From NCBI GenBank assembly GCA_013420905.1, contig JAAXNY010000013.1, positions 1,736,001 to 1,800,000 on the forward strand: 64,000 bases of DNA. The letters run 5' to 3'. This document shows, in pieces, positions 49,851 through 60,524 of this stretch (position 1 is the first letter of the stretch; each line of letters starts with the position of its first letter). Below the pieces are notes generated by a model. The model saw nothing but the letters and a program-made list of their open reading frames with translations. It did no database searches and was not told the DNA's origin. Both the position numbers and the translations under genes were made by a program. This stretch comes from Collybia mongolica (lineage: Eukaryota; Basidiomycota; Agaricomycetes; Agaricales; Clitocybaceae).

Positions 49851-51419
49851 ATGGAGGGTATGTGCTACTCACCACGACTATACGTGGCTAAAAGATCTAA
49901 CAAGTCCAATCATACAGCCTTCGAAAACCTAATGCTGAAAATCGCCGCGTCGGGCACCACGCAGGAGCGCGATACCGGGCACGTCAAACTCAAGGCCATG
50001 ATGGACAAAACCGAGAGCCAGCTCCGGCGGCTGCGGAACCTCCACAACGCGCTCAGCCCAATTGGGCGGCTCCCGTCCGATGTCCTCGCCGAGATCTTTC
50101 ATATCCTCAGGGCCTACGAGAGCCAGGCGGACCACACGAACCGGCTGGGCGCCGCGTCGCAGGTGTGCATGCACTGGCGGCGTGTCGCGCTGGGCCGTTC
50201 TGGCCTGTGGGTGAGCCTCGACTTGCGCGACGCAGAAGAGTGGGTCGCAGAGACGCTGGTACGCGCCAAGAACACGCCGCTGCGCGTCGATATTAAGGCA
50301 GCTTCCGCCCTCAAGACGCTCGATGTCGGCCTGCCTCCGGCGCAAATCGGGGAGACACAGCCGCTGCCCGCGTCCGTCGCCTTGTTGTTGGAGAATGCGC
50401 CTGCTCTCCGTGAACTGACCTTGCGGTACTGCACGCCGATATGGGACCTTCCTGTATTCCGCAGTCTCACATCGCTCGTCATTAAGGACATCTCGCCTAC
50501 CGCCCGGCCATCCGTCGACACCCTCATCTCCACCCTGAAGGACATGCAAAACCTCGCACACCTCGAGTTCACATCCACCCTTCCTAACGATCCGTTCGTT
50601 ATAGGAGGCGGCCCCCCACACGTCATTCTACAGCGCCTCAAGTCGCTGTGCGTCAAAGATGCGTCCGTCACCACCGTCACGAATTTCCTCAACCGCCTCG
50701 CGTACCCCGGCTTGGCCTCGCTCGAGCTTGAGTGTTTCATGCCAGACACCGGCTCCAGGGCGCTTGACTTTACAGATGCGCTAAGGCACCTGCCGTTTGG
50801 GCCCCTCCGGCGGCTCGCGTTGAAGCAGCCCGCGCCCGACACAGTAGCTCTAGAGGTTTGGGACGACTACCGCCAAGAGAAACCCCTCATGAGTGACCGC
50901 GGTGGGACGATTTCTCTGCGGTTTGCACCAGATATGCCGGTCCTCGGGAGCGTATCCCAACAGCCCATGCACGCCATCACGCTCACGCGGATCCTCGAAG
51001 TCTTCGAGCTGGGGGGGCTAGAGCGCCTCTCCGTATCCGGCGCTGACATGCTGCTCACCTCAGTAGAGTGGCACGAGTGGTTTGGGTACCTGGAGAGACT
51101 GGAGAAGATCACGATAGGAAACGGGTGCTGGAGCTTCCTGACGGCTCTCCTTGACGCGTCGGACCCCACGGAAGGCGTCGACGATGTATGGCAGCTCTTT
51201 CCGGCGCTGCGCGATGTGAAGTTCCACGAAACGTGGACCACGATTATCAATTTTGACCACTACCTCCACCAGATGGGCGAGTTTCTGAAGGTGCGGGGAA
51301 ATATTAGGGAGCTTGAGTTTGAGGATTGCCGGTACCTCATAGGAGAGGATATTGATGGGATGAGGGGTTTTGTACAGAACCTTGTTTGGAAACGAACTCG
51401 TTGGGAGGATGATGATTGA
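49851..51419 (+). CDS. F-box/LRR-like protein, GC-rich
   Basis: Two exons, 49851-49857 (ATG GAG G) and 49918-51419 with a 60-bp intron, give 502 residues. The unspliced frame would add about 75 unrelated residues upstream. A helical stretch (MMDKTESQLRRLRNLHNAL) precedes the F-box SPIGRLPSDVLAEIFHILRA, closed by ASQVCMHWRRVALGRSGLWVS. Leucine-rich segments follow (LRELTLRYC, LASLELECF, LERLSVSG), and the protein ends in an acidic tail. It would be an SCF ubiquitin-ligase receptor with unknown target. The second exon is strikingly GC-rich, with G or C at most third positions, unlike the neighbouring F-box genes. Confidence 0.87.
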   Translation: MEGMCYSPRLYVAKRSNKSNHTAFENLMLKIAASGTTQERDTGHVKLKAMMDKTESQLRRLRNLHNALSPIGRLPSDVLAEIFHILRAYESQADHTNRLGAASQVCMHWRRVALGRSGLWVSLDLRDAEEWVAETLVRAKNTPLRVDIKAASALKTLDVGLPPAQIGETQPLPASVALLLENAPALRELTLRYCTPIWDLPVFRSLTSLVIKDISPTARPSVDTLISTLKDMQNLAHLEFTSTLPNDPFVIGGGPPHVILQRLKSLCVKDASVTTVTNFLNRLAYPGLASLELECFMPDTGSRALDFTDALRHLPFGPLRRLALKQPAPDTVALEVWDDYRQEKPLMSDRGGTISLRFAPDMPVLGSVSQQPMHAITLTRILEVFELGGLERLSVSGADMLLTSVEWHEWFGYLERLEKITIGNGCWSFLTALLDASDPTEGVDDVWQLFPALRDVKFHETWTTIINFDHYLHQMGEFLKVRGNIRELEFEDCRYLIGEDIDGMRGFVQNLVWKRTRWEDDD

Positions 51420-51657
51420 GGGATTGGGACGTGATGTGAAAGATGAGATTGTATAAGTGGTTAGTATGTAGTGTGTTTTTTGTAGGTATTTAGATAGATT
51501 CGGTGATGAAGGTCGGAAGGAATTGGATGATTTAAATTTAATGGCTGCTGATGATACATGATTCATTAAACGCCAATCGAGCCATGATTATTCCAAAGTC
51601 AATCAATTCACGTCAAAGAAACTTATAGTAACTATTCAAATATTCACCTTGCATCCA

Positions 51658-52277
51658 ATGTCCAACGACAATGACTGCATATTGCGGTTCGTCCAGCTCG
51701 ATGGGTTCGCCACAATCTGCTTCCTCCGAAACCCGGTTGCAATTGCTATCGCAAGCTCCAGAGAGGAGCACGGTCACACTCAGAACCAAGGCGGGAGAAA
51801 TTTCAGTCATCCGTGGGATAGGATTCCAAGTGCCTGTCAAATTCAAAGCATATGCACCATATAAACCCTCAAATTTTGAAGGCCTCCAGGCTAAGCTGAA
51901 AGAGCCTGACTACGACAACGTTGTCGCCGCGGGCGAGGGACCCGGGCTGGCGTCAATCGTTAGGGGGATGTCCTTCATTCCCTGGCCTCGGAAGATGGGC
52001 TGGTCGCATTCCAACCAGACTCAGAGTTCTTCCATTCATCAGATCTCGGCGGATGGGTTATGTGTGCGTGTGCTTCGAGGGGGAGAATGGCGTAGTCAGG
52101 ACGAGAATGTTTGAGGGGTGTCTGGAAGACCCTGCGACTGGATCGGCGGCGTCGACGTTGGGGAGGGTGCTTGCAAAACCGAAGGACATCACGGTAATCG
52201 CTGAAATGCGTGCTGATGGTGATGTGAGTCAAAGGGACTCAGTAGTTGAGGAGATGGAAGGTTGGATACGTGTTTGA
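51658..52277 (+). pseudogene. PhzF-family pseudogene
   Basis: A broken duplicate of the intact gene at 53438. It starts with FVQLDGFATICFLRNPVAIA. It then lacks the equivalent of about 70 residues, including the SETVF and PFAGHPTIG catalytic region. It resumes in another frame with APERSTVTLRTKAGEI and continues through YAPYKPSNFEGLQAKLKE, then shifts frame again to LEDPATGSAASTLG. It ends with a remnant of the C-terminus (DITVIAEMRADGDVS). The region before its ATG also matches that before the intact copy (TTCACCTTGCATCCA). Confidence 0.88.
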
Positions 52278-53437
52278 CGAGATAAAAAAATTCAGGTAAA
52301 AGAAAAGCGACTTGCTAATAGTATGTAAGTATGAGACGTACAGATTCGAGAAGCCGCATGTATATTCAGAACGTTCTTCCCCTCCAGTCAGGCCTCAAAC
52401 GCGCTTAGAACGGTTGACGTTAGGTAAACAAAACACGTCAAGGACTGGAGAATATAGAGCAAAAGCATTCCCGCTACTTTAGTAGTGGGTTTTGGGATGC
52501 CTTCACTACGAGTGCGGACACATGTGACCTAGTTTGGAACTCCGCCATATACCCCCTTAAACATTATCTTCACGTGTTTCCCCCTTTCTCTTTGCCCATG
52601 CAAATGAATTCACTACCAGCTTCAACCACTACGATTTTAGTTACAGCGGTTTCCAAATGGAATGGCACTTGTATGAAGACGTTGTGAGTTAGCGAAATGA
52701 CATAAACCCCCTTTTGGGACCACCATAAACATGCATAACCCCGCAGGAGTATATACCGATAGCAGACAATTATCGATGAATATGGCTCCCTAACCAGACA
52801 CCTAACACTGTCTGCAAAAGGCCACGACATTTGTGAAATCATGACGTTAAAGAATTTTCATGCAAGTGCCACTCTGTTCGAAACCTGCTGTAATGGGCAA
52901 GCTGTGCTGGCTTCTTTTGCGCCAGACCTGGCACAGAACGAGGTCATTGAGCATGAGTATGTCTATCCCTAACAATAATTGTGTGAGATCAGTAAATTTC
53001 TTGCATCAGACACACTGGCTAAATAATTCAAAATGGTTGTTCAAGACCATTAATTTGAGAGCTTGTTGACTGCAGTAGTGTTTTAGTGAAGCGAACACAA
53101 AACATAAACTTCTAAGGTGCCCTGAGAGCCATGCGATCACGGTGAAATCTGAAAAGTAGCGGGCTTTGCGGGGTCAGCGCGCTGGTGGGGTTATTACTTA
53201 CTGGGGGTCCGCGTCGTCTACTTGGTGCTTTCGTAAATTGATACGATAAGTTTTGTGCACGTGATGGAGTCCAATGAAATTGGAATATTTGAATTGAACG
53301 GCTTGGCGGGCCGGCATTCCATCAAACGCAAATGCAGAGCAGCCGAGTCATATTCTGAGGACATTCTTCTGAAGTCAATCGATTTCACATCAAGTACTTA
53401 TTATAGTTATTCACCTTGCATCCATCAGCCGTCGACG
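52278..53437. other. intergenic between PhzF pseudogene and PhzF gene
   Basis: It holds the 3' region of the pseudogene, which matches the region after the intact gene (GTTCTTCCCCTCC, then AGGCCTC), and the promoter of the intact gene. No supported coding frame. Confidence 0.45.
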
Positions 53438-54322
53438 ATGACCACAAAACTGAATTTCGTCCAGCTCGACGTATTCACCACCACCCGCTTCCTCGGCAAC
53501 CCACTCGCGATCGTGCATCTTCCAAAGGACGTTAACATCTCGCAAGCCCAGAAACAGGAGATAGCCCGCGAATTCAACCTATCGGAAACCGTGTTCCTCC
53601 ATGAGACATCTGACCTCGACTCCCCCGTAACCATCGATATCTTTACCACCGACAAGGAGCTTCCTTTCGCAGGCCATCCCACGATCGGTTCTGGGTGGTA
53701 TCTGTTGTCGCGAGCTCCGGAGAGGACTACGATCACGCTCAAAACCAAGGCGGGTGAGATACCAGTTCTCCGCGACTCACAGAGGGTGGCATTACAAGTG
53801 CCGATCAAATTCAAAGTGCATGCGCCGTACAAACACCCAAATCTGAAAGGGCTTCAGGCTAAGCTGAAAGAGACTGACTATGTCAATGGCGTCGCAGGGG
53901 GCGAGGCACTGGCGTCGATCGTCAAGGGAATGTCCTTCATCCTCCTTCAACTGACCTCCGAAGACGCGTTAGCAGCGCTTCAGCTGTACCCCGAGCCTTT
54001 CCATTCATCAGACCTCGGAGAGTGGGCCGGGTTCGTTGGGGTTTACGCATTCTTCGAGCGGGAGGATGGCGTGGTCAGGACGAGAATGTTTGAGGGAAGT
54101 CTGGAAGACCCTGCGACTGGATCCGCGGCGTCGACGTTGGGAGGGTGGCTTGCGAAACGGAAGGGGCCCGGGCGATGGACCTTCCAGATAGTCCAGGGTG
54201 TAGAGATGGGGCGCCGGAGCGACATCACGGTGATCGCTGCAGTGGGTGCCGACGGCGAAGTGAGTCGAATAGATTTGGGGGGCTCAGCAGTCGAAGTGAT
54301 GGAAGGTTCGGTACGTGTCTGA
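53438..54322 (+). CDS. PhzF-family isomerase/epimerase-like protein
   Basis: A single 885-nt exon encodes 294 residues from MTTKLNFVQLDVF; the open frame upstream of this ATG is unrelated. Family landmarks are FLGNPLAIV, the catalytic Glu in NLSETVF, PFAGHPTIGSGW and LEDPATGSAASTLGGWLAKR near the C-terminus. PhzF proteins have two similar lobes with the active site between them and catalyse proton shifts on small metabolites. Phenazine synthesis itself is not implied. It is cytosolic, with no signal peptide. It is the only intact copy of three in this window and lacks introns, unlike most neighbours. Confidence 0.92.
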   Translation: MTTKLNFVQLDVFTTTRFLGNPLAIVHLPKDVNISQAQKQEIAREFNLSETVFLHETSDLDSPVTIDIFTTDKELPFAGHPTIGSGWYLLSRAPERTTITLKTKAGEIPVLRDSQRVALQVPIKFKVHAPYKHPNLKGLQAKLKETDYVNGVAGGEALASIVKGMSFILLQLTSEDALAALQLYPEPFHSSDLGEWAGFVGVYAFFEREDGVVRTRMFEGSLEDPATGSAASTLGGWLAKRKGPGRWTFQIVQGVEMGRRSDITVIAAVGADGEVSRIDLGGSAVEVMEGSVRV

Positions 54323-54976
54323 CGGGATTTACAAGGTCAGGTAAAGTAGGGAGAAAAATGTTCCCCGGCCGCCGCCTTACCAATTATGGGACGTACAGGT
54401 TCAAGCTGCAAGCATGTTCAGAAAGTTCTTCCCCTCCGCCCAGGCCTCGAACGCGAAGAGTAGCTGTTGTTAGACAAAAAAAAACGCGTCGAGGGCGGGA
54501 GAATGTATAATGGAGCATTACTCACTGAACTGGAGTGGTCGTCTGAATGTATGCAAAATAAGAGTTTTCATCTCGTTTTCCTCATGACAGCAACAAAGGC
54601 GGATTTTCTAAGCTCCATATGCGGCTGTCGATTCTTGTGAGGTTGGACTGAAAGGCAAATAATTAGAGTAACTATAACTTACACTGCCTATCGCCCCCTG
54701 CCCTGACACGCGCTGCTGGTGTTCCCTGGTTGTGGTTGGCTGCGGGAATTTAGCCGTGTCACAATTTTCGCTGTCTTACGCCGTCAACTCTGTCTTTCCG
54801 ACCCAGAGGTATCTAACGCTTCCATGCATATGTTTAGTCTCAACGTTACCATTCCTACGAAGAGAAAAACCAGCCCTTTGGATACAGGCCGGTTGCAGAT
54901 CCACTTATAAGATCATTGCCATCCATACTAATTTATCATGATTTCTACAGCAATGCCAATGCCTCCCCTTGTACAC
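54323..54976. other. intergenic, no gene seen
   Basis: The 3' region of the PhzF gene followed by sequence without a recognisable gene. Confidence 0.4.
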
Positions 54977-55590
54977 TGGGTGACTTCCCGTAAGGTCTAC
55001 GGACAATCTACGGCGCCGTAGATTTCTAAATTTCCATCAGCCGAGATGCCGTGTCCAAATTAGGACCAATTTGATTGCTGTTGATGAACGAACCTCCTCA
55101 GATTTCGTCGTTGTCAAGCGAGGTGAGTGTTCTGCAGAGGCCCCCCGACCCCTCTGTAGTTTGCACCAGGCTGTAAACACACCGCCAAGCGTGATCGTCA
55201 TGGCCAAATCAAGTAGTCCAGTGCTCGGCACATCCTAACTCGGAGAACACGCCGAAATGCTAAGCCAGTTATAACTTCAAGTATATTTCCGGTTGTGTCT
55301 CCCCCCTCTATCTACGTTTTAAGAAAGAATTCATCATCATCATCATCTTCATTGTGGGGACCAGCGGATAGCATTATTAATGACATTGTATTATTCTTTG
55401 TTTTCAAATCTCAGTTCACCCATTTTTTGGCTGTGGCTTGGCAATTCTGCAGGATTATTATGCACAAATTTACAGTAACAGGGCTTACGGTCTACAGAAA
55501 TCTACGTCATACACTTTCAGAAAGTTTTAAGCTCCGGCTGATGGAATCTACGGCCTGTAGATTTCTGTAGATCCTTACGGGAAGTCACCC
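54977..55590. mobile_element. 614-bp element with long imperfect inverted ends
   Basis: The left end GGGTGACTTCCCGTAAGG and the right end CCTTACGGGAAGTCACCC are exact reverse complements. Similarity continues about 60-70 bp inward (CCGTAGATTTCT, CCATCAGCCG). The arms also contain small internal palindromes around CCGTAGAT. No transposase frame is visible. No target-site duplication was identified with confidence, so the superfamily is open. Confidence 0.68.
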
Positions 55591-56752
55591 AATGACACCT
55601 CCAGTGTAGATCAGAAGCTGAGCCGGGTACTATTTCCAAACCCAAACTGAAACGATACATATGCATGGGAGCTTGATCATACGACTCGACTCTTTGCCTG
55701 AAGTTACCCACATGGTCACACATCATAAACTTCACTGCTTCATCCTCCTTTCTGAGTACGTTGACCCACTCTGGAGACCGAACAAGCTATGAATACCGGA
55801 CAGTGTTGCAAGGATTCACGTCAGACTCGGTATGCATCGAGTATTGGGAAGGTCGTAAGCCGGTTAAATACGCAAGTTTATCCGCCCCCATTACACAGAA
55901 ACAGGCTCTCTTTATAATGCAGAATCACTAGTCTGCCTTGGTCAACAGGTACGTACTCATGCCGGAGCTTGATCTGGTGTATATACAGTCCGACTATCCG
56001 TTAGAGTTTGTTTACCACGCGGCGGCGGCCGTCACGCCATTTGCCACCCTCTAGCATTTCTCCAAGTTCACACTCCATCCTAATTTACAACTAGAGACAG
56101 TAACCTCCTGCGGAGTAGAAGCACACATTCGAAGGCCCAAAGAGCAGGGGATACGATCCGGCCTAGACCCCATGTTGATATGTGTGGTGACGTGCGTTGG
56201 ATAGCTTTGTTCTCTGGGAAACCAACTGATAGAACTAAACACAGGGGCCTTTTGGGTGTTGATGCATGATAGAGGAAGGATTTTCTACTGCACCAGGTGA
56301 TCAAGTCTTAAGATAGGTTCAGATCCCAGTACATGCATAATACGAGCAGTGAAGCTAGTAACAGATAGATGGACCAAAATCAGTCGTGAACGCGTGAACA
56401 GTCAAACAAGATGTCCTGTGATCACAATGGCGTGGCTTCAGTCAAACCCGTTCCCGGTGCGAAGGAAGTTCGGATCCATTTTTTATTTGAGTACATACAT
56501 GTTCTTGCATCGCCCTTAGAACTCTCTATTTCTGTCACTCCATGGTGGGCGGAGCGCCGGGCTAATTATAGAATACTCCCATGACCACTGTTGGCACAGT
56601 CCACCGGGCCAATGAACAACACTCGATCACCGAAGACGGGGCTTCGGCTCATGGTATACACACCGTGATGTTCTCCCGCTACTTCATCGGCTCGAGTAGC
56701 CTTTCAACCCTCTGACCCCTTCGTCAGGCCCCCTTGCCCTCATTCTTAGTAC
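55591..56752. other. intergenic upstream of MFS gene
   Basis: No convincing coding frame. It presumably contains the MFS promoter. Confidence 0.4.
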
Positions 56753-58934
56753 ATGGAACCTCGGACCATTCCCTCGCAGGTTGGAACTCCTAGTACTGGC
56801 AGCGCTAGAACAGGAGATGCACCAAGCGATCTTGAAAAGGCCCCACCCCCGGCTCCTACTATAACCTTTCCCGAGGGTGGTCTGCAAGGTTGGCTAACGG
56901 TCCTGGGGGGGTACGTTCGCGTCTTGCGTTCAATTCACCAGCTGACAGCATCTATGCTACATGCTTCTAGTGCGCTTGTTCTCATGTGCACCTTTGGCAA
57001 TGTGCAATCGTTTGGGGTCTACCAGGATTATTACACAGTACGCGATCATCCAATAAGTCAGAATCGTGCATTACTAATGTGATAACTATTAGCGAGTGCA
57101 TCTCATAAATCACGCGCCCTCAGAGATTAGCTGGATTGGATCACTCCAAATCTTCTTCTTGTTTTTCCTTGGCGTACCAGCAGGAAAACTGTTTGACGAT
57201 GGCCACTTCCATTTCTCTCTAATATCTGGTTCGATCATCCTATCGGTATCGTAAGCAAGGATTCGTGCCAATTCACACAATCACCTTACTAAAAGCGACT
57301 TTTAAAAAGCTCTTTTATGCTTTCACTTGCGAAGCCACTTCAGTATTATCAATGCTTCCTAGCACAAGGCGTCGGGATGGGGATTGGTATTACTTTTTCT
57401 CGTAGTGAAGGGACTTCTTTCATTCATAATCGGCAATAACAGGAATGGGTCTCATGTTTCTGCCCGCAATATCGATATCATCGCATTACTTTCGGGCACG
57501 TCGCTCGCTGGCTATGGGCATTATCCTTGCTGGTGGGTATGCAGTTCTTGGAAAATCCATAGAATGCACCAGGGCCTTACGGTCCCTAACCAGGAGCATC
57601 TTTGAGTGCGGTCATACACCCCATTTTACTCAATAATATGTTCAAAAGAACGGATGGTTTCGCCAAGGGAGTGAGGTAGGTTCTTCCCCCTCATATTTGA
57701 ATGCATAGCTCAACAACTTCATGCTAGGTACGCATCTATCATGGATTTAGGTTTCCTCGTAATCGCCAATGCGATTATGAGGACAAGGCTTCCTGTTCGG
57801 AAGAACAAAATGGATCCTTTGCGAGTGCTTAGAGAAGTGATCATGCACGATACTCCATATCTCATACATGTCGCTGGGTAAGCCTCCGTTGAAACGAGAT
57901 GCCTCATCTCACGTTTTATGTGTTTGTTTGCAGCACAGCGTTGATCTTCTGGGGGTTGTTCGTCCCTTTCTTCTACTTCCAGTTGTACACTGCGCTTCAT
58001 GGAGTCTCTTCCGGCCTAGTGACGTATTCAGTAAGCAACTAGCGAGTTTTCCACCCCGACTCATCCTGAGGATTTCGAACTTTAGATATCGATTATGAAC
58101 GTTGCCTCAATCTTTGGACGAACGCTGCCTAACCTCCTTTCTGACAAGTATGTTCGCTTTTTTTCTCGCCGGGAAACAGGGCTCAATAGTTAGATTATCA
58201 ATACCAAACCACTTCTAGATACGGGGTATTCAATGGTATATCAACATGCTATTTCACCATTTACCTACACTAATTCTTAACCAGTATACATACCTTTCAG
58301 CTTGATCTCCGCTCTCTTAATATTTGCACTCCTTGGGTCCTCGAATGTTGCAGGCGTTGTTCTTTTCGGCATATTCTACGGGTCAGTGCGTGTTTGGTAG
58401 ATATGGTCCAATTTTGTCTTCTCTAACCATCCATCCCCTCTACATCAGATTTTTTTCTGGAGGTAACGAACTTTGCATCGATTGATCACTGAACCTTGCT
58501 GTGTACTCATATTGCCTTTCCCACTACCTCCAGGGGCTATGTCTGCTGCCACGCCAGCGGCGGTATCTTTCAGCACCATGCCTGACTTAAGCGATATTGG
58601 GTAAGTCTCGTTTTCATTTCATCAGTATATTATCAAATCGAGAGTGAAGTTCTGATTTCATTCTCGATCAGTATGCGTGTGGGAGTGGCCTGTACCGCTC
58701 TCGCTTTCACATGCCTAACGGGAAACCCCATTGCCGGCGCCCTGCTATCCCCTCCTCATTACACGTGGTGGCGGCCCCTTACCTTTGCTACGGTGAGTTG
58801 AATTTAGGATGACGCTAGAATTCCTAAAAGACATCAAATTTGTGATTATATAGGTTGTGCTACTTGCGGGGGTGGTACTACTAGTTGTTGCTCGCACGGG
58901 TCTTTCAAAACGCCGAGGGACACAGAGGATCTAG
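56753..58934 (+). CDS. MFS transporter, monocarboxylate-transporter-like
   Basis: A many-exon gene from ATG 56753 (MEPRTIPSQVGTP) to TAG 58934. A hydrophilic N-terminus precedes FPEGGLQGWLTVLGG, the typical entry to helix 1 in fungal monocarboxylate-like MFS proteins, followed by NVQSFGVYQDYY. Later exons give SEISWIGSLQIFFLFFLGVP, AKPLQYYQCFLAQGVGMGIG, SSHYFRARRSLAMGIILAG and a central loop. The second half has SIFGRTLPNLLSDKYG and FSGGAMSAATPAAVSF. Splice joins checked around 57530-57660 keep frame (GILAG to ASLSAVIHPILL). It should be a proton-linked membrane carrier of small organic acids or similar solutes; the substrate is unknown. Confidence 0.85.
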
Positions 58935-59373
58935 ATTGTTGTCAGAACAATCCTGATGGTAGGTCTGCTTTCAGACAGTCCCTTTTCACGCCCGCAATCA
59001 GAACTGAGCCTTTACCCTCTTACCTACATTCTTGTGAAATAAATAACCTCTTGATCTTTATAATATTTATTTATCTGCCTAAAACCTGTTCCACAGGAAA
59101 GTTTTGATCACCAGCAAAGGCTCTCGTTATTCCAGGACCTGGGCCGGTATCTCAAGATACTATCCAAGGGAAATATCTCCCTAAGGCGGTTTGGATTAAT
59201 TGAGTTTTGCGGAGTATTTATTTCGGAGACATTATAAGCTAGTCACGTATCTTGTATTACGAGCTCTTCTGTCTTGAATCGGCTTCCTATAGACACGACT
59301 TTTCTCCACCGTTACATAATTTTGTCGATAAGTTCATTCTAGTTGCCGTGCCGTTATCTTCATGTACAGGACC

Positions 59374-59660
59374 AATGGAGATGGGGAACCAGAGTGCATC
59401 GCGGTGATTGCTAAAGTTGGTGCCGAAGATAATGTGAGTCCTCTCGATTTGGGCTCAGTATTCGGGATGATAGAAGGTTGATGTGGGTCAGAGGTTCCAA
59501 AGTACCAGGATGAAAAAACCACAGGAAAGCAATCCCGACCTAGTAATCTGCCAACCGTGCCCAAAGCACGATCGGGGTTCTTGGGGGAGCCGCATGTATG
59601 TGTTCCCCTCTACCTGGGCCTCGAACGCGCCATTGCTGTTCGACAACAAAAACAAGTCGG
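59374..59660 (+). pseudogene. remnant of the 3' end of a PhzF gene
   Basis: Residual frame CIAVIAKVGAEDNVSPLDLG, then a stop after MIEG, matches the last 30 or so residues of the intact PhzF protein. The following sequence (CCCCTC, then TGGGCCTCGAACGCG and an ACAAAAACAAGTCG stretch) matches the 3' flank of the other two copies. Nothing upstream of 59374 matches. Confidence 0.72.
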
Positions 59661-60524
59661 GTCGAATGCATGGTAAGAAAAAGAATAAAAACATACTTGT
59701 ACCCCTACGCACACAGGTTTTATCAATGGGCTCATCTGATAGATCTCGAACTAGTCCTTCTTGTTTTGTTCGGGATGAAAAGACGTGCATTGTCCTAAGT
59801 TCGGTGTGTGGCGTTGCGAGAAATTGAACTTCGATATCTTGAGGTTCGAGCCTGAGACGGAGTCAAAATTTGTGGCGCTTGCCAGTGGTGGCTTACTGAG
59901 TAAGTCATGTGACCAATTTGAGCGCTCCGCCTTCGGACCGCCTCTCGCGCCCTTCTACCTTCAAAGTTCATCTCGAGTTCATGCCAGTTTTTCTCGTTCC
60001 TTCGCATAGGCTCCTGACTTTATTGTTTCCACCATCGGTTCTGGAGCTATGTGGAATCGTCGCTCCTCCCGAGTGCGATGCATGTAAAATCACCGACAAA
60101 TGACCAATTACAATAACACCTCGCAGCCTCAGCAACAGCAGTTAGCGCCGTGGCAACCAAGCGTCGGTTCACAACTTTCATTCTTGTTGTTCGGAAAGCT
60201 TTCAAAGTATCTTGAACCGTATTATCTACCAGCGTCATGGCCACTGTTGTTAGGCTCGTCCGTTGTACATTGGCGACTGAGAACGAACCAAGTCATAAGT
60301 TGGGAACATTGTATTTCTCTAAAGCATTTAAAATAAACCTCAACTCAAATAAACCTCAGGAAATCTCGCAACGTAGCCCCAACCAACTAGTCAAACGACC
60401 ACTTCAAGTCCAGAGTGTAGTTCACTGAATTTTTCCCTAAAGCTGTTGAGTCGTTCAAAGCGAGTTTTGATACATTTATCAGTCACCGATATCCACCAAA
60501 TTTGCTTAGGCAGAAGCACTCGAT
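59661..60524. other. intergenic upstream of F-box gene
   Basis: Short overlapping frames without domains. Confidence 0.4.

Noticed and set aside
50114..50842. Long minus-strand frames within the GC-rich F-box gene
   Set aside because: Shadows caused by high GC content; the plus strand has the F-box and LRR pattern.
54145..54510. 121-codon frame overlapping the PhzF 3' end
   Set aside because: Alternate-frame shadow of the PhzF gene.
57530..57600. Apparent frame break in the MFS gene
   Set aside because: A canonical intron restores ILAG to ASLSAVIHPILL, so the gene is intact here.
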